The notes under the pieces: generated by a model
The model's input: the letters and a program-made list of their open reading frames with translations, nothing else
Told to the model about the DNA's origin: nothing
Databases searched by the model: none
Made by a program: the position numbers and the translations under genes
Shown: positions 17,895-27,433 of the stretch, in pieces
Layout of the letters: every line of letters starts with the position of its first letter
Numbering within the stretch: the stretch's first letter is position 1
DNA from: Paenibacillus hexagrammi
GTDB taxonomy: Bacteria > Bacillota > Bacilli > Paenibacillales > NBRC-103111
Length of the DNA: 64,000 bases
Direction: 5' to 3'
Assembly (NCBI RefSeq): GCF_021513275.1
Contig: NZ_CP090978.1
Span: 1,178,001-1,242,000, forward strand

Positions 17895-17915
17895 ATGTAA
17901 GCGCTTGCATATAAT
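17895..17915 (+). promoter_or_regulatory. Perfect CcpA cre site overlapping a promoter
   Basis: ATGTAAGCGCTTGCA at 17895-17909 matches the cre consensus WTGNAANCGNWNNCA at every position and is immediately followed by TATAAT at 17910-17915. CcpA binding would block this promoter. The site lies between the divergent hybrid kinase and SPW genes. Confidence 0.65.
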
Positions 17916-17950
17916 GGAGTAAAGCGAATATTTTGGAGGTGAGGTGTAGC

Positions 17951-18271
17951 ATGATGATGAAAAACCTCGTTTCTGCACTCTTGGGACTTTGGTTTATCGC
18001 AACGCCTTGGGTATTCGGATTTACGGATTTGGAACAAGCCAAGCTGGTTTGCATCGTATTAGGGGGCATACAATTTGTTTTTTCGCTGCTTGCCATTGGA
18101 AAATCAGGTCCTAAAACATGGCAGAATTGGATTGCCTTTTTTGCGGGCATCTGGTTTATTATTTTTCCAAACATCTATCATATGGCGTTATTGGCATTTT
18201 TCCTCTTCGTGGTTACGGGCTTTGTGACAATGCTGATCAATTACTCGAATTTATACGACGATTATCAATGA
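17951..18271 (+). CDS. SPW-repeat membrane protein
   Basis: A 106-residue integral membrane protein with four hydrophobic segments. The first segment carries GLWFIATPWVFGF and the third GIWFIIFPNIYHM, two copies of the pattern that defines SPW-repeat proteins. The biochemical role is unknown. GGAGGTGA lies 8 bases before ATG 17951. The upstream cre site predicts catabolite control. A terminator follows directly. Confidence 0.75.
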   Translation: MMMKNLVSALLGLWFIATPWVFGFTDLEQAKLVCIVLGGIQFVFSLLAIGKSGPKTWQNWIAFFAGIWFIIFPNIYHMALLAFFLFVVTGFVTMLINYSNLYDDYQ

Positions 18272-18275
18272 AAGA

Positions 18276-18314
18276 GCACAAGGCTTCCGATGAATGTCGG
18301 GAGCCTTTTGTTTG
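18276..18314 (+). terminator. Rho-independent terminator
   Basis: CAAGGCTTCCGA and TCGGGAGCCTTTTG form the stem around a 6-base loop, ending in a T-rich tail. Confidence 0.75.
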
Positions 18315-18360
18315 TATATTTGCGGATTTTGGTGCATCATGAGCTGAGGAGGGGAGCACA

Positions 18361-19298
18361 ATGAAGCTAAGTGTATTAGACCTTGTTCCAGTCTTAGAGC
18401 CGTACGATCCGGTTTATGCGCTGAAGCAGTCACTTCATCTCGCCCAAACTGCGGAACAACTCGGCTATGAGCGGTACTGGGTAGCTGAGCATCATGATTT
18501 AAAAGGCCTTGCGTGCACGGCGCCCGAGGTCCTGCTTGCCCATATCGGTGCGCATACAAGCTCGATCCGGCTTGGCTCGGGGGCACTTCTGCTGCCCCAC
18601 TATTCCCCGCTAAAGGTGGCGGAGACGTTTCATATGCTGGCTTCGCTGTATCCGGGGAGGGTCGATCTCGGACTCGGACGAGCACCAGGAGGATCGGCAC
18701 ATACCACGATCGCATTAAGCGGGAATTTTTGGAAAATGTCCGCCGCCTTCCGGAAACGCTGCGAGATTTGATGCAGCTGCTGTCCAGTGAATTCCTGCTG
18801 GATGGACAACCTGTCATAGCGAGACCTGTGCCTGCTCTTCCGCCTGAGGTGTGGATGCTGGGCACGAATCAGAAAAGTGCCGCTTACGCAGCTCAGCATG
18901 GTACCGGATATGTGTTCGGCCAATTCATGAGTGACCGTGAACCGGGCGAGGTCATCGAGGCTTATCGTTCAACCTTTCAAGGCAGTGCTTGCTTCAGTGC
19001 GCCGCGAGTTATCATGGCGGTCCATGTACTGTGCGCAGACACCGAGGAGGAAGCTCGGAGTCTCGCGGCCAAAGGCAATGGAGCCTTTGATCGGCAAGCC
19101 GATGAGGATGCCAAGAATTCTTTGGCACGTCCGATAATCAAGGGTACTGTGGACACGGTGACAGATCAATTAAGGCAGCTTGAAGCGGCGTACCAAGTGG
19201 ATGAATTTCTTGTTGTTACTTCCATTCATGACTACAACAAGAGACTTCGTTCGTATGAGCTTCTAGCTTCACTCTTACAAGGGCCTAAGCAGTCCTGA
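18361..19298 (+). pseudogene. LLM-class flavin-dependent oxidoreductase, frameshifted
   Basis: A bacterial-luciferase-like FMN/F420-type monooxygenase of about 312 residues, cytoplasmic, substrate unknown. The first frame holds YWVAEHHDLKGLACTAPEV and LYPGRVDLGLGRAPGG, the family hallmarks; after ALSGNF the reading moves to a second frame that continues ENVRRLPETLRDLM to the C-terminus. The break is in a run of five T at 18726-18730, where six would restore the frame. GAGGAGGGG precedes the ATG. Probably intact in the organism if the run is a sequencing error. Confidence 0.85.
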
Positions 19299-19326
19299 AT
19301 GTATATTTAAATTTGGAGAGATCAAC

Positions 19327-20084
19327 ATGTCCAACGAAGTGGCGCAAGTGTGTCTATTAGCAGGGAAGATTATGCTTGAAAGCGGGGGCGAGACGTACCG
19401 GGTCGAAGATACGATGACACGCGTAGCGGAAGCTCTGGGAGCATGGAATTCCCATAGCTTTGTTACACCGACAGGGATTATCTTTTCTATCGACGGCCCC
19501 GAGCAGGTGACCCGATTGGTAAGGATTTCGGAGCGCTCTACTGACCTGCGAAAGGTGACCGAGGTGAATGCTGTCTCGAGGAGCATCAGCAGAGGTGAGC
19601 TGACTGCGTCGGAGGCTTATGAACGGCTTTGCAGCATCGACAAAGCGAAGCCGAGATATCCCGTATGGGTGTCTATTGCCGCCGCAGCGATTGCCAGCGG
19701 CTGCTTCCTCATTATGTTTGACGGCGCTTGGGGGGATTTCATACCTGCATTCTTGACCGGAGGGGCGGGATTAGCGTTCTTGGTCTATGTGCACCGAATG
19801 GTCTCGATCAAGTTTGTCGCCGAATTCTTGGCTTCACTATGTATTGGAGCATTAGCAGTTTTATTTGTGCAAACAGGCATCGGTCATGATTTGGACACCA
19901 TCATTATCGGCTCTGTGATGCCGCTGGTGCCCGGATTATTGATTACCAATGCGGTTCGCGATCTGATGGCCGGGCACTTCGTTTCAGGATTGTCAAGGGT
20001 GCGGAGGCTTTGTTGACTGCATTTGCAATTGGAGCGGGCATTGCATTCATTCTCTCCTTTTATCGCGGGGAGGGAGTTGCATGA
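19327..20084 (+). pseudogene. ThrE-like threonine/serine exporter, N-terminal-type subunit, frameshifted
   Basis: An integral membrane protein of the ThrE/DUF1212 family: a cytoplasmic N-terminal domain (GGETYRVEDTMTRVAEALG) followed by about five membrane segments. The frame breaks after GHFVSGLSR; one additional G in the run at 19997-19999 restores EALLTAFAIGAG to a stop that overlaps the next start by 4 bases (ATGA). This overlap supports the restored frame. The pair should form a two-subunit amino-acid exporter. Confidence 0.82.
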
Positions 20085-20512
20085 TGATGGTGGAACAGCT
20101 CATCGTTAGCTTTATCGCTTCGGCAGCTTTTGCCGTCTTGTTTCATGTGCCGCGAGCCACGCTGCTGCAGTGCGGGTTCGTGGGCATGCTGGGCTGGCTT
20201 GTGTATTTGCTTGCTGTGAGAATACCAATGGACCCTATCGCAGCTACGCTGATCGCTTCTTTCTTGGTAACCGTGACCAGCCAATTGCTTGCTAAATGGT
20301 ACAAGACACCGATTATCGTGTTCAGCGTTTCCGGTATTATTCCGTTAGTCCCTGGGGGACTAGCCTATGATGCAATGCGAAATGTTGTCGAAAACCAGTA
20401 TGATGCCGCTGTTCAGCTCTCAGCCAAGGCTTTTCTGCTTTCCGGAGCGATTGCGATGGGACTCGTGTTCTCCGAAGTCATTAACCATGTGATCCGGAAA
20501 TCCCGTATATAA
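20081..20512 (+). CDS. ThrE-like threonine/serine exporter, C-terminal-type subunit
   Basis: A 143-residue membrane protein with four or five hydrophobic segments and the motif GIIPLVPGGLAYDA, typical of the DUF3815 half of ThrE proteins. Its start overlaps the stop of the partner subunit, which indicates translational coupling; AGGGAG precedes a triple ATG, so the exact start could be 20081, 20084 or 20087. A terminator follows at 20528. Confidence 0.85.
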   Translation: MMMVEQLIVSFIASAAFAVLFHVPRATLLQCGFVGMLGWLVYLLAVRIPMDPIAATLIASFLVTVTSQLLAKWYKTPIIVFSVSGIIPLVPGGLAYDAMRNVVENQYDAAVQLSAKAFLLSGAIAMGLVFSEVINHVIRKSRI

Positions 20513-20527
20513 CCGCATAGCGACAAA

Positions 20528-20570
20528 AAAAGAAGTCTATGCCCGTAGTAGTGCGGGAATAGACTTCTTT
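20528..20570 (+). terminator. Rho-independent terminator after the exporter pair
   Basis: AAAGAAGTCTAT and ATAGACTTCTTT plus CCCG/CGGG close an 8-base loop. It may serve both strands, as a small minus-strand gene ends just beyond it. Confidence 0.85.
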
Positions 20571-20587
20571 GTATAGGGTTAGTTCAC

Positions 20588-20680
20588 TTACATTTTTTTT
20601 CTTTTGCGCAAGTACCACACCAGCATTTGAATGGAGTCCCGGATAGAAATGGTTGGTTGAAATCGAAGTGCTATTGTCAT
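20588..20680 (-). CDS. Putative 30-residue basic peptide
   Basis: A short open frame (MTIALRFQPTISIRD...) ending in a basic RKRKK tail. A perfect AGGAGG sits 9 bases before the ATG on the minus strand, and the exporter terminator region lies just past its stop. The peptide is amphipathic and positively charged. No family recognised. It lies divergent from the sugar-binding protein gene, in a 371-bp gap otherwise free of genes. Confidence 0.5.
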   Translation of the reverse strand: MTIALRFQPTISIRDSIQMLVWYLRKRKKM

Positions 20681-20820
20681 AGTAAAAAACCTCCTGACCC
20701 TAAAATGTGAATGCTACAAGGAGTACTACGTAAAGACGTTCATGTTGGTTTTATTTATTTTTTAATCGACGCTTATCGACAAATCTTAAAAAAGCAAACA
20801 TCTTTTCTTAAGTTCGCACA

Positions 20821-20850
20821 TTGTAAGCACTGCCACTCCCAAGGCATAAT
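20821..20850 (+). promoter_or_regulatory. Probable promoter of the sugar ABC operon
   Basis: TTGTAA and CATAAT are separated by 18 bases, ending 33 bases before the start of the binding-protein gene. Confidence 0.45.
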
Positions 20851-20883
20851 AAGGCTATAAAACAACTAAGGGGGCTAACAAAA

Positions 20884-22245
20884 ATGGCTACTATGAAGAA
20901 TGTTTTCAAACTTGCAATGGCAGGTACTCTTGCAGTCAGCTTGTCCGCATGCGGATCAGGCGCTAGCAACAACAACAGCAATGCAGGTTCTTCCACAGCG
21001 AAACCTGACGCGTCCGCTGCAGCAACTCCAGCTGCACAAGAGAAAAAAGAAAATGTAACGATCACTTTCCAAAACATCTACGTGGATCCTACAGATCCTA
21101 AAACAGGCGTTCTGAAAAAAATCGTTGCTGATTACGAAGCAAAAAATCCTAACATCAAGATCGAATTGGATTCCTTGAACACAGATCAGCAAAAGCTGAA
21201 ATTGAAAACACAAGCGGCTTCTAAAGAAGTTCCTGATATCACAATCGTGAACCCTGCCGCTCAAATGAAGCCTTTCGTAGACGCTGGCCTGCTGGCTCCG
21301 CTGAACGACATGGTTGAGCAAAACGGTCTGAAAGGTACATTCCAAGACGGATTGCTTGATTTCTACACATTCGACAAAAACCTTTACGCTCTTCCTGACG
21401 GTAACAACATCGGCGTTGTGTACTACAACAAAGAATTGTTCGAAAAAGGCGGCGTACAAGTTCCAAAAACGTTCGAAGAAATGGTTGATGTTGTAAAAAC
21501 ATTGAAATCCAAAGGCATTCAGCCAATGGCAATCGGTGAAAAAGATACTTGGACAGGTTCCTTCTTGTTCATGAACATCCTTCTTCGCACAAACGGTCCT
21601 GGCTTCCTGCAGCAAGTTGTTGATGGTAAGAAAACATTCAACGATCCTGCTTTCGTTGATGCAGTAAGCAGCTTCGAAGACCTGGTTCAAGCCGGTGCAT
21701 TCCAAGAGGGCGCAACTTCCTTCGACTACAACGCTGGTGAAAACTTGTTCAAAACTGGTAAAGCAGCTATGTACTACATGGGAAGCTGGGCAACTGGCGG
21801 TATCGAAACTTCTTCTGTAAGCAGCAAAGTTGGCGTATTCAAATTCCCAACTGTTAAAGGCAAAGGTAACCCAGACGAGTTCATGCTTGCTCCTGGTAGC
21901 GGCTTCGCAGTATCTGCTAACAGCAAACACTTGAAAGAAACAAAAGATTTCTTGAACTACTTCATGTTGAACTACCCTAAAGAAGCATTTGCAGTTAAAG
22001 CAGCAGTTGGCGTTGGTCAAAAAGTTGACGGAGACTACAAAGCAGCTGGCTATTCCGACACAGCAATCGAAATCTCCAACCTCTTTAAAGAAGTAAAAGG
22101 CGGAGACCTGTCCTTCGATAACACAATGAACCCTGGTACTTCCCAAGGTCACTTGACTAGCATCCAAAACCTGTTCGTACAGAAGAAAGATCCGGCAGAA
22201 GTTGCTAAAGAGCATCAAACTGCTTACGACACTAACAAGAAATAA
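20884..22245 (+). CDS. Sugar ABC transporter substrate-binding lipoprotein
   Basis: A 453-residue family 1 solute-binding protein. The signal peptide ends in a lipobox (LSACGSG), so the mature protein is anchored to the outer face of the membrane. A Ser/Ala-rich linker precedes the two-lobed domain (FQNIYVDPTDPKTGVLKKIV; YALPDGNNIGVVYYNKELF). AGGGGG lies about 9 bases upstream. Codon use is strongly biased towards AAC, AAA and CTG-type codons, as in highly expressed genes. It delivers an oligosaccharide to the two permeases that follow. The ATPase is not encoded here; a shared MsmX-type subunit elsewhere is likely. Confidence 0.92.
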   Translation: MATMKNVFKLAMAGTLAVSLSACGSGASNNNSNAGSSTAKPDASAAATPAAQEKKENVTITFQNIYVDPTDPKTGVLKKIVADYEAKNPNIKIELDSLNTDQQKLKLKTQAASKEVPDITIVNPAAQMKPFVDAGLLAPLNDMVEQNGLKGTFQDGLLDFYTFDKNLYALPDGNNIGVVYYNKELFEKGGVQVPKTFEEMVDVVKTLKSKGIQPMAIGEKDTWTGSFLFMNILLRTNGPGFLQQVVDGKKTFNDPAFVDAVSSFEDLVQAGAFQEGATSFDYNAGENLFKTGKAAMYYMGSWATGGIETSSVSSKVGVFKFPTVKGKGNPDEFMLAPGSGFAVSANSKHLKETKDFLNYFMLNYPKEAFAVKAAVGVGQKVDGDYKAAGYSDTAIEISNLFKEVKGGDLSFDNTMNPGTSQGHLTSIQNLFVQKKDPAEVAKEHQTAYDTNKK

Positions 22246-22257
22246 TATTGCATGACC

Positions 22258-22290
22258 GATGTGAAGGGGTCTAATGGACTCCTTCACATC
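22258..22290 (+). terminator. Intercistronic hairpin (attenuator or mRNA stabiliser)
   Basis: GATGTGAAGG and CCTTCACATC form a 10-bp stem extended by GTC/GAC, followed by a short T-run. Placed between the binding protein and the first permease, it would let the binding protein be made in excess. Confidence 0.7.
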
Positions 22291-22321
22291 ACAATTTTTC
22301 CACAGGGGAGGCGGACTAGAG

Positions 22322-23212
22322 ATGAATGTGTTGAGAGTCTCCAAATTGACGATAGCCGCGTTTGTGCTGCCGTGTTTGCTGCTCTATGTTTGTCTTGTTT
22401 TCGTGCCCATCCTCGTCTCCTTTTACAGTGGATTGCTGGATTGGAACGGGATTGGTGAATCGAAATTCATTGGATTAGACAATTTTAAAAACTTGCTGTT
22501 TAACGATCCGGTCTTTTGGCCATCCGTCAAGCGGACATTGATGTTTGCCTTGTTCTCCATGGCAGAGATTCCAGTAGCGCTTTTTGTAGCTATGATGTTA
22601 AACCGATATGTAAAAAAACCAAACTTTTTGGTATCCAGTTACTTTTTACCGGTTATTCTTTCGGTCGTTATCGTAGGTCAATTATGGAAAACCATTTATA
22701 ACCCGGCCTCCATGGGCGGTATGCTTAATCAAGTGCTTGAGACGCTTGGACTGCAGAGTTGGACGCATTCCTGGCTCACGGAACCAAAGGTAGCGATGAT
22801 TGCTCTGTACTTTGTGGCATTATGGCAATATCTTGGTTATCACACCCTGATTCAGTTTACGGGTATCCAGAACATTCCAGCCGATGTATACGAAGCGGCG
22901 AAAATCGATGGAGCCGAAGGCTTCAAAGCTGACTGGCACATCACATTTCCTTTGAATATTCCGATATTTAAAATATCGATCGTTCTAGCTTTTATCGGGT
23001 CGCTGCAAGCATTTGACATGATCATGGTTATGACAGGCGGGGGTCCTGCGCATGCGACAGACGTTATCTCCACTCACATGTACAACATGTCCTTCTTATC
23101 CATGAAATATGGATACGGAAGTGCGATAGCTGCCTTCCTGGTCATCTTGTGTCTGGTTGCAACGGTTCTGATCAACTTTGTCTTTACCCGATTGGAAAGA
23201 AAATTCACGTAG
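22322..23212 (+). CDS. Sugar ABC transporter permease (MalF/UgpA type)
   Basis: A 296-residue inner-membrane protein with six predicted segments. The EAA motif reads YEAAKIDGAEGFKADWHITFP, the contact for the ATPase. GGGAGG lies 10 bases before ATG 22322; an earlier ATG at 22274 lies inside the intercistronic hairpin and is not used. It pairs with the downstream permease. Confidence 0.92.
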   Translation: MNVLRVSKLTIAAFVLPCLLLYVCLVFVPILVSFYSGLLDWNGIGESKFIGLDNFKNLLFNDPVFWPSVKRTLMFALFSMAEIPVALFVAMMLNRYVKKPNFLVSSYFLPVILSVVIVGQLWKTIYNPASMGGMLNQVLETLGLQSWTHSWLTEPKVAMIALYFVALWQYLGYHTLIQFTGIQNIPADVYEAAKIDGAEGFKADWHITFPLNIPIFKISIVLAFIGSLQAFDMIMVMTGGGPAHATDVISTHMYNMSFLSMKYGYGSAIAAFLVILCLVATVLINFVFTRLERKFT

Positions 23213-23230
23213 AAGGAGGAGGGTCGTGCA

Positions 23231-24112
23231 ATGAGTCAAACCGTACGTGTGACAGCATCTAAGCCGATTGCCCGGACTGGACGCAAACCTTTTTCGTTTG
23301 TCAAAGGCATCGTCTGGGTCTTCCTGGGTATCCTCGTAGTCACGCAATTGTATCCGCTCCTCTGGTTGCTTTTATATTCATTGAAAACAAATGAGGAAAT
23401 TTTGTCCGGCAAATTTTTTGCACTCCCTGCCTCACCGCAGTGGAAAAACTTTACGGATGCAATTGGTTCAGGGCATTACTTTAAGTATTTAGGTAATAGC
23501 TTGCTGGTAACGACATTAACGATGGTGGGTGTTCTGCTACTAGCCTCGCTAACATCTTTTGCTATTAGCCGGTTTCAATGGAAATATGCGCCTCTCGTCA
23601 TGCTGATTTTCTTGCTCGGTATGATGATTCCGCTTCAAGCGACTTTGCTGCCGCTCATGATCATTTTCAAAAACATCGGCATCCTGAATACACACTTGTC
23701 GCTGATATTACCTTACATTGCCTTCCAGACGCCGATTGCCGTCTTCATTCTCAGTAACTTCATGAAAGCAATCCCCAACGAAATCGAAGAGTCGGCGATT
23801 ATTGACGGAGCGAGCATTACCCGAATTTTCCGCAGCATCATCATCCCTGTCTCCATACCGCCGATGATGACCGTATGTATTCTGACCTTCATCAGTATCT
23901 GGAACGAATACATCCTCGCAGCTACGTTTATCTCCTCAGAAAAGCTAAAGACGCTGCCATTCGGGGTGAACAGCTTCGTCAGCCAATACTCTGTCAACTA
24001 TGGAGCTATTGGAGCATTTCTCGTACTAGGCGCATTACCTGTAATACTTATTTACTTCTTCTTGTCTGACAAGATTACAAAAGGCATGATGGCGGGTGCG
24101 GTGAAGGGTTAA
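23231..24112 (+). CDS. Sugar ABC transporter permease (MalG/UgpE type)
   Basis: A 293-residue inner-membrane protein with six segments and the EAA motif EIEESAIIDGASITRIFRSI. It begins 18 bases after the first permease, with GGAGGAGGG upstream. Together they form the transmembrane channel of a carbohydrate uptake (CUT1) system. A strong terminator follows. Confidence 0.92.
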   Translation: MSQTVRVTASKPIARTGRKPFSFVKGIVWVFLGILVVTQLYPLLWLLLYSLKTNEEILSGKFFALPASPQWKNFTDAIGSGHYFKYLGNSLLVTTLTMVGVLLLASLTSFAISRFQWKYAPLVMLIFLLGMMIPLQATLLPLMIIFKNIGILNTHLSLILPYIAFQTPIAVFILSNFMKAIPNEIEESAIIDGASITRIFRSIIIPVSIPPMMTVCILTFISIWNEYILAATFISSEKLKTLPFGVNSFVSQYSVNYGAIGAFLVLGALPVILIYFFLSDKITKGMMAGAVKG

Positions 24113-24132
24113 CCTTCACCCCTCGCTTTTTT
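24095..24132 (+). terminator. Terminator of the sugar ABC operon
   Basis: GGTGAAGG and CCTTCACC (overlapping the last codons) pair around TTAA, followed by CTCGC and six T. Confidence 0.75.
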
Positions 24133-24215
24133 CGTTTTCATACGATCTTCTTTCACGTGCGCAGTTCTCGTGCTACTATGATAAAGTGCTGAACAGAGAA
24201 AAGGAGATGGCTAAC

Positions 24216-26024
24216 GTGGGACGCAGATTTAACTCTTTGCACAACCGGTTATTTCTGCTGTTTCTCTCATGTATGATGGCGCTGCTGCTTATTGTCAGTG
24301 TGCTGTACTACCAGAGAACGACAGATATTATACACACGAAAATCAGTGACATGGCGGAGAAAAATATTTCACAAACCGTCGGACTTTTTGACCTGCTTTT
24401 GGAGGGCTATGACAGTATTACTAAAGCGCTTAACGGAAATTATGAGCTGCTTAGACTGCTTGAGGATCATCAAAGCGATACGAACCCCGCGCTAAGGGTT
24501 GTTAATGACCGAACAATCACGAATATTCTGGGGGCCATTTATTATTCCAGAGATGATATTGTGGGTATTCATGTCATTACGAATGAAGGTAGAACTTTTA
24601 ATTATGAACGAAGATTTGCCGGCGTGCTGGATGCCAACTATTCGAGTTCGGAATGGTTTGAGAAGCTGAAAAATTCAACCGGAGAAATGGTATGGCTTGG
24701 TATTTATCCGCAATCCGTTATCAACGCGCTGCAGGCGGATCCTGTGTTTGTATTCGGACGCCAGCTGTATGATTTGACGGACCATCGGTCTGTAGGAATT
24801 GTGCTTATTGAGGCTTCTACGAAAGCAATTAACTCGGCTGTATCCAACGTGACCATTAGTCCGAACAGCCAAGTATATATCGTTGACAAGTCGAATCGTA
24901 TTGTAACAGCCACCACAAACAAAAAGCTGCAAAGTATTTCATTCGCAGACCTTCCAAGACCAACGACGAATTCGATCGTGGTCGATAACATGTCTGATCA
25001 ATTGATTGTAGCGGCTAATGCGACCAAAGCGGACTGGACGGTATATGGACTTACGCCTAAAATAGACATTAATGCCGAGGTCGTGAAGACGAGGGATTAC
25101 TTGCTTTATGTGATTCTTGTATTCGTTATGCTCTCGACGATTTTGGCCACGATCGTGTCCCGCAACATTGCTTCTCCAGTTAAGCTATTGATTAGAGAAA
25201 TGAAGCAGGTGGAGATGGGGAACTTCCGCGGAGCCGTGAATGTTCGTTCCTTTGAAGAAATTAATAGTCTGGTCTCCTCGTTCAACCGCATGGTGAACCG
25301 GATGGATGAGCTGATCGAGAGGATTACACTCGCTTCAATTAGTGAGAAGAACGCTGAGCTGCAGGCGCTTCAGTCGCAGGTGAATCCGCACTTTTTATAT
25401 AACACGTTGGATATGATTTATTGGATGCTGGATGAACGGGAGAATGATAAGCTGGGGCGTGTCATACTCGCTTTATCACATATGTTCCGATACAGCAGTG
25501 ATTGGCAGAAAGCATCCAGAACGACGCTCAAGCAAGAACTGGATCAGATGAGGCATTACATGACGATTATCGAAAACCGTCTGGAAGGACGGGTGAGCAC
25601 GGAGATTCACGTAGAAAACCGTTTTCTCAGCATTCCACTTCCTAAGATGACGATTCAGCCCATTATTGAAAATGCAGTGAAAAGCGGGCTCGAACCACTT
25701 GATCGCCCCGGTGTTCTGCGACTCTATACGGAAGAGAAGGAAAACGAACTGCTGATCATCATTGAAGATAACGGTGTAGGAATTGAGCAAGAGAATCTTA
25801 CCATGTTGTGCAAAGCCTTAGAAAACAGTGGGCTAAAGAGTGAAGGAAGTCTTGATAGTAAAACGGATTCAAGCGGTATGAAAAGACGGGGCATCGGCCT
25901 CCCTAACGTACATCGAAGGATAGTGCTTATGTTTGGTGATTTGTATGGACTTCGTGTTGAAAGCAAATTAGGAACGGGCACCACTGTGACCATCTCAGTA
26001 CCGCTTCCTCCGAAAGGTGAGTAA
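24216..26024 (+). CDS. YesM-type sensor histidine kinase
   Basis: A membrane kinase of about 602 residues: N-terminal membrane segment, extracellular Cache-like sensor (about 35-270), second membrane segment, HAMP, His_kinase domain with QSQVNPHFLYNTLD (phospho-acceptor His) and HATPase with IEDNGVGIE. GTG 24216 is favoured because AAGGAG lies 9 bases upstream; the earlier ATG 24207 directly abuts that site. Its stop lies 7 bases before the regulator start. By analogy with Paenibacillus loci it should sense the sugar handled by the upstream ABC operon. Confidence 0.9.
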   Translation: MGRRFNSLHNRLFLLFLSCMMALLLIVSVLYYQRTTDIIHTKISDMAEKNISQTVGLFDLLLEGYDSITKALNGNYELLRLLEDHQSDTNPALRVVNDRTITNILGAIYYSRDDIVGIHVITNEGRTFNYERRFAGVLDANYSSSEWFEKLKNSTGEMVWLGIYPQSVINALQADPVFVFGRQLYDLTDHRSVGIVLIEASTKAINSAVSNVTISPNSQVYIVDKSNRIVTATTNKKLQSISFADLPRPTTNSIVVDNMSDQLIVAANATKADWTVYGLTPKIDINAEVVKTRDYLLYVILVFVMLSTILATIVSRNIASPVKLLIREMKQVEMGNFRGAVNVRSFEEINSLVSSFNRMVNRMDELIERITLASISEKNAELQALQSQVNPHFLYNTLDMIYWMLDERENDKLGRVILALSHMFRYSSDWQKASRTTLKQELDQMRHYMTIIENRLEGRVSTEIHVENRFLSIPLPKMTIQPIIENAVKSGLEPLDRPGVLRLYTEEKENELLIIIEDNGVGIEQENLTMLCKALENSGLKSEGSLDSKTDSSGMKRRGIGLPNVHRRIVLMFGDLYGLRVESKLGTGTTVTISVPLPPKGE

Positions 26025-26031
26025 TGATGGA

Positions 26032-27213
26032 ATGAATATTCTGATTGTAGACGACGAAACAGTCATTCGAGAAGGCATTCAGAGGACGCTCAGACAACGC
26101 TTTCCGGATTTTCGCATGCATCTGGCAGCTAACGCGGAAGAGGCACTTATCATTTTGCATAATCATCCAATCCAGCTCGTGCTAACGGATATTTTGATGC
26201 CTAGTATGACAGGGTTGGAACTCATGAATATCGCGAGAAAAAAGCATCCTCATGTAAAATGGGTGGTTGTATCCGCTTATTCGGAATTCTCTTACGCTCA
26301 GGAAGCGGTGAGGCTGGGAGCCAAGGATTATTTACTGAAGCCGATCGGGAAAGAAATGCTCATAGATATGATTCAGCAATTGAGTGAGGAAATCGCCAGA
26401 GAAGAAGAATTGACCCAAGAAGCCGAAAAGCTCAAGAACAGCCAGAAATCTTTGCGGGAAGCGGTTTTTGGCCGCTGGGCAGCAGGACTGGATATCGGAC
26501 GCATTGATTTGACACCTCTAATTGAAAGCTTTCCGACCTTCTATTTGATTATGGTCAAGATGGATAGCGACCGCGCGGTTCAATTGGAGCATTTTATTAT
26601 CGAGAACATACTCGGCGAACTGATTGAACGTTTCGGCAAAGGCTTTGTTACCATTCATGATACCAATAGCTTATTAGGCATTTATTCCATTCATCAGGCA
26701 GACAAGCTTCCTACACTGCTTGATGAGCTTCGCGTCAATCTGGTTCGCTGTCTGCGGGTTCCTTTTCAAATCATGCATTCCGAGCTGATCAAAAACTTCA
26801 ATGACGTTCCTGTTGCTGTACAGCACATGAGGCAAGCCTCCGCAACGCAAGTATATGAGCATTATGGAGCTGGCGGCGGGGATAAGGCGATTGATGTCGC
26901 GCTTCAGTATATCCGTGCGCATTATCAGGTCGATCTGTCGCTTGAGAAGGTAGCTTCCATCGTCTTTTTGAATCCGGTTTATTTCAGTCAGCTGTTTAAA
27001 CAAAAGACAGGGCACGGTTTTAAGGAGTATGTCATCCAATTACGTTTGGAGCAGGCCAAGCAGCTATTGCAAAATCCTGCCCTTAAATTGGCCGAAATCG
27101 CTGAGAGAATTGGCTATCAGGATATGCGCCACTTCTCCCAGCTGTTTCGCAAGAAATTCGGCGTTACACCTTCGGAGTACAGGCAGACGATTTCCGGAGG
27201 TCAAGAAGAATAG
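26032..27213 (+). CDS. YesN-type response regulator, AraC family output
   Basis: A cytoplasmic regulator of 393 residues. The receiver (about 1-120) has VDDE, the phospho-acceptor Asp in LVLTDILMP, and LLKPI. A middle linker domain precedes a double helix-turn-helix AraC domain (YFSQLFKQKTGHGF; IGYQDMRHFSQLFRKKFG). It partners the kinase just upstream and most likely activates the 20.9-kb ABC operon. ATG 26032 is favoured over GTG 26017, which overlaps the kinase end. Confidence 0.9.
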   Translation: MNILIVDDETVIREGIQRTLRQRFPDFRMHLAANAEEALIILHNHPIQLVLTDILMPSMTGLELMNIARKKHPHVKWVVVSAYSEFSYAQEAVRLGAKDYLLKPIGKEMLIDMIQQLSEEIAREEELTQEAEKLKNSQKSLREAVFGRWAAGLDIGRIDLTPLIESFPTFYLIMVKMDSDRAVQLEHFIIENILGELIERFGKGFVTIHDTNSLLGIYSIHQADKLPTLLDELRVNLVRCLRVPFQIMHSELIKNFNDVPVAVQHMRQASATQVYEHYGAGGGDKAIDVALQYIRAHYQVDLSLEKVASIVFLNPVYFSQLFKQKTGHGFKEYVIQLRLEQAKQLLQNPALKLAEIAERIGYQDMRHFSQLFRKKFGVTPSEYRQTISGGQEE

Positions 27214-27225
27214 AAGGTATAAGAA

Positions 27226-27262
27226 CCACGCTATGGTCAGAAATGACTTGGCGTGTTTTTTT
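27226..27262 (+). terminator. Rho-independent terminator
   Basis: CCACGC and GCGTG with an inner TCA/TGA pairing around GAAA form an imperfect stem that runs into seven T. Confidence 0.65.
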
Positions 27263-27433
27263 GTTTACGAACCCTCCGTTTATATCCGTTTATCCTGAAA
27301 TCCATCCAACAGGCATCATGACGATCAGACTCCTACAGCATGCTTGTATCTGAGGCTGGGTCCGACTCGTACATAAATAGATAATTTTGTTAAATAATAA
27401 ATAGATCGAAATGCGCTTTGGGGGGGACTACAG

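Noticed and set aside
20956..22344. A 462-codon open frame on the minus strand opposite the sugar-binding protein gene
   Set aside because: The plus-strand gene has family motifs, a lipobox and a ribosome-binding site. The antisense frame is an artefact of its strongly biased codon use and yields a Phe/Cys/Val-rich low-quality protein.
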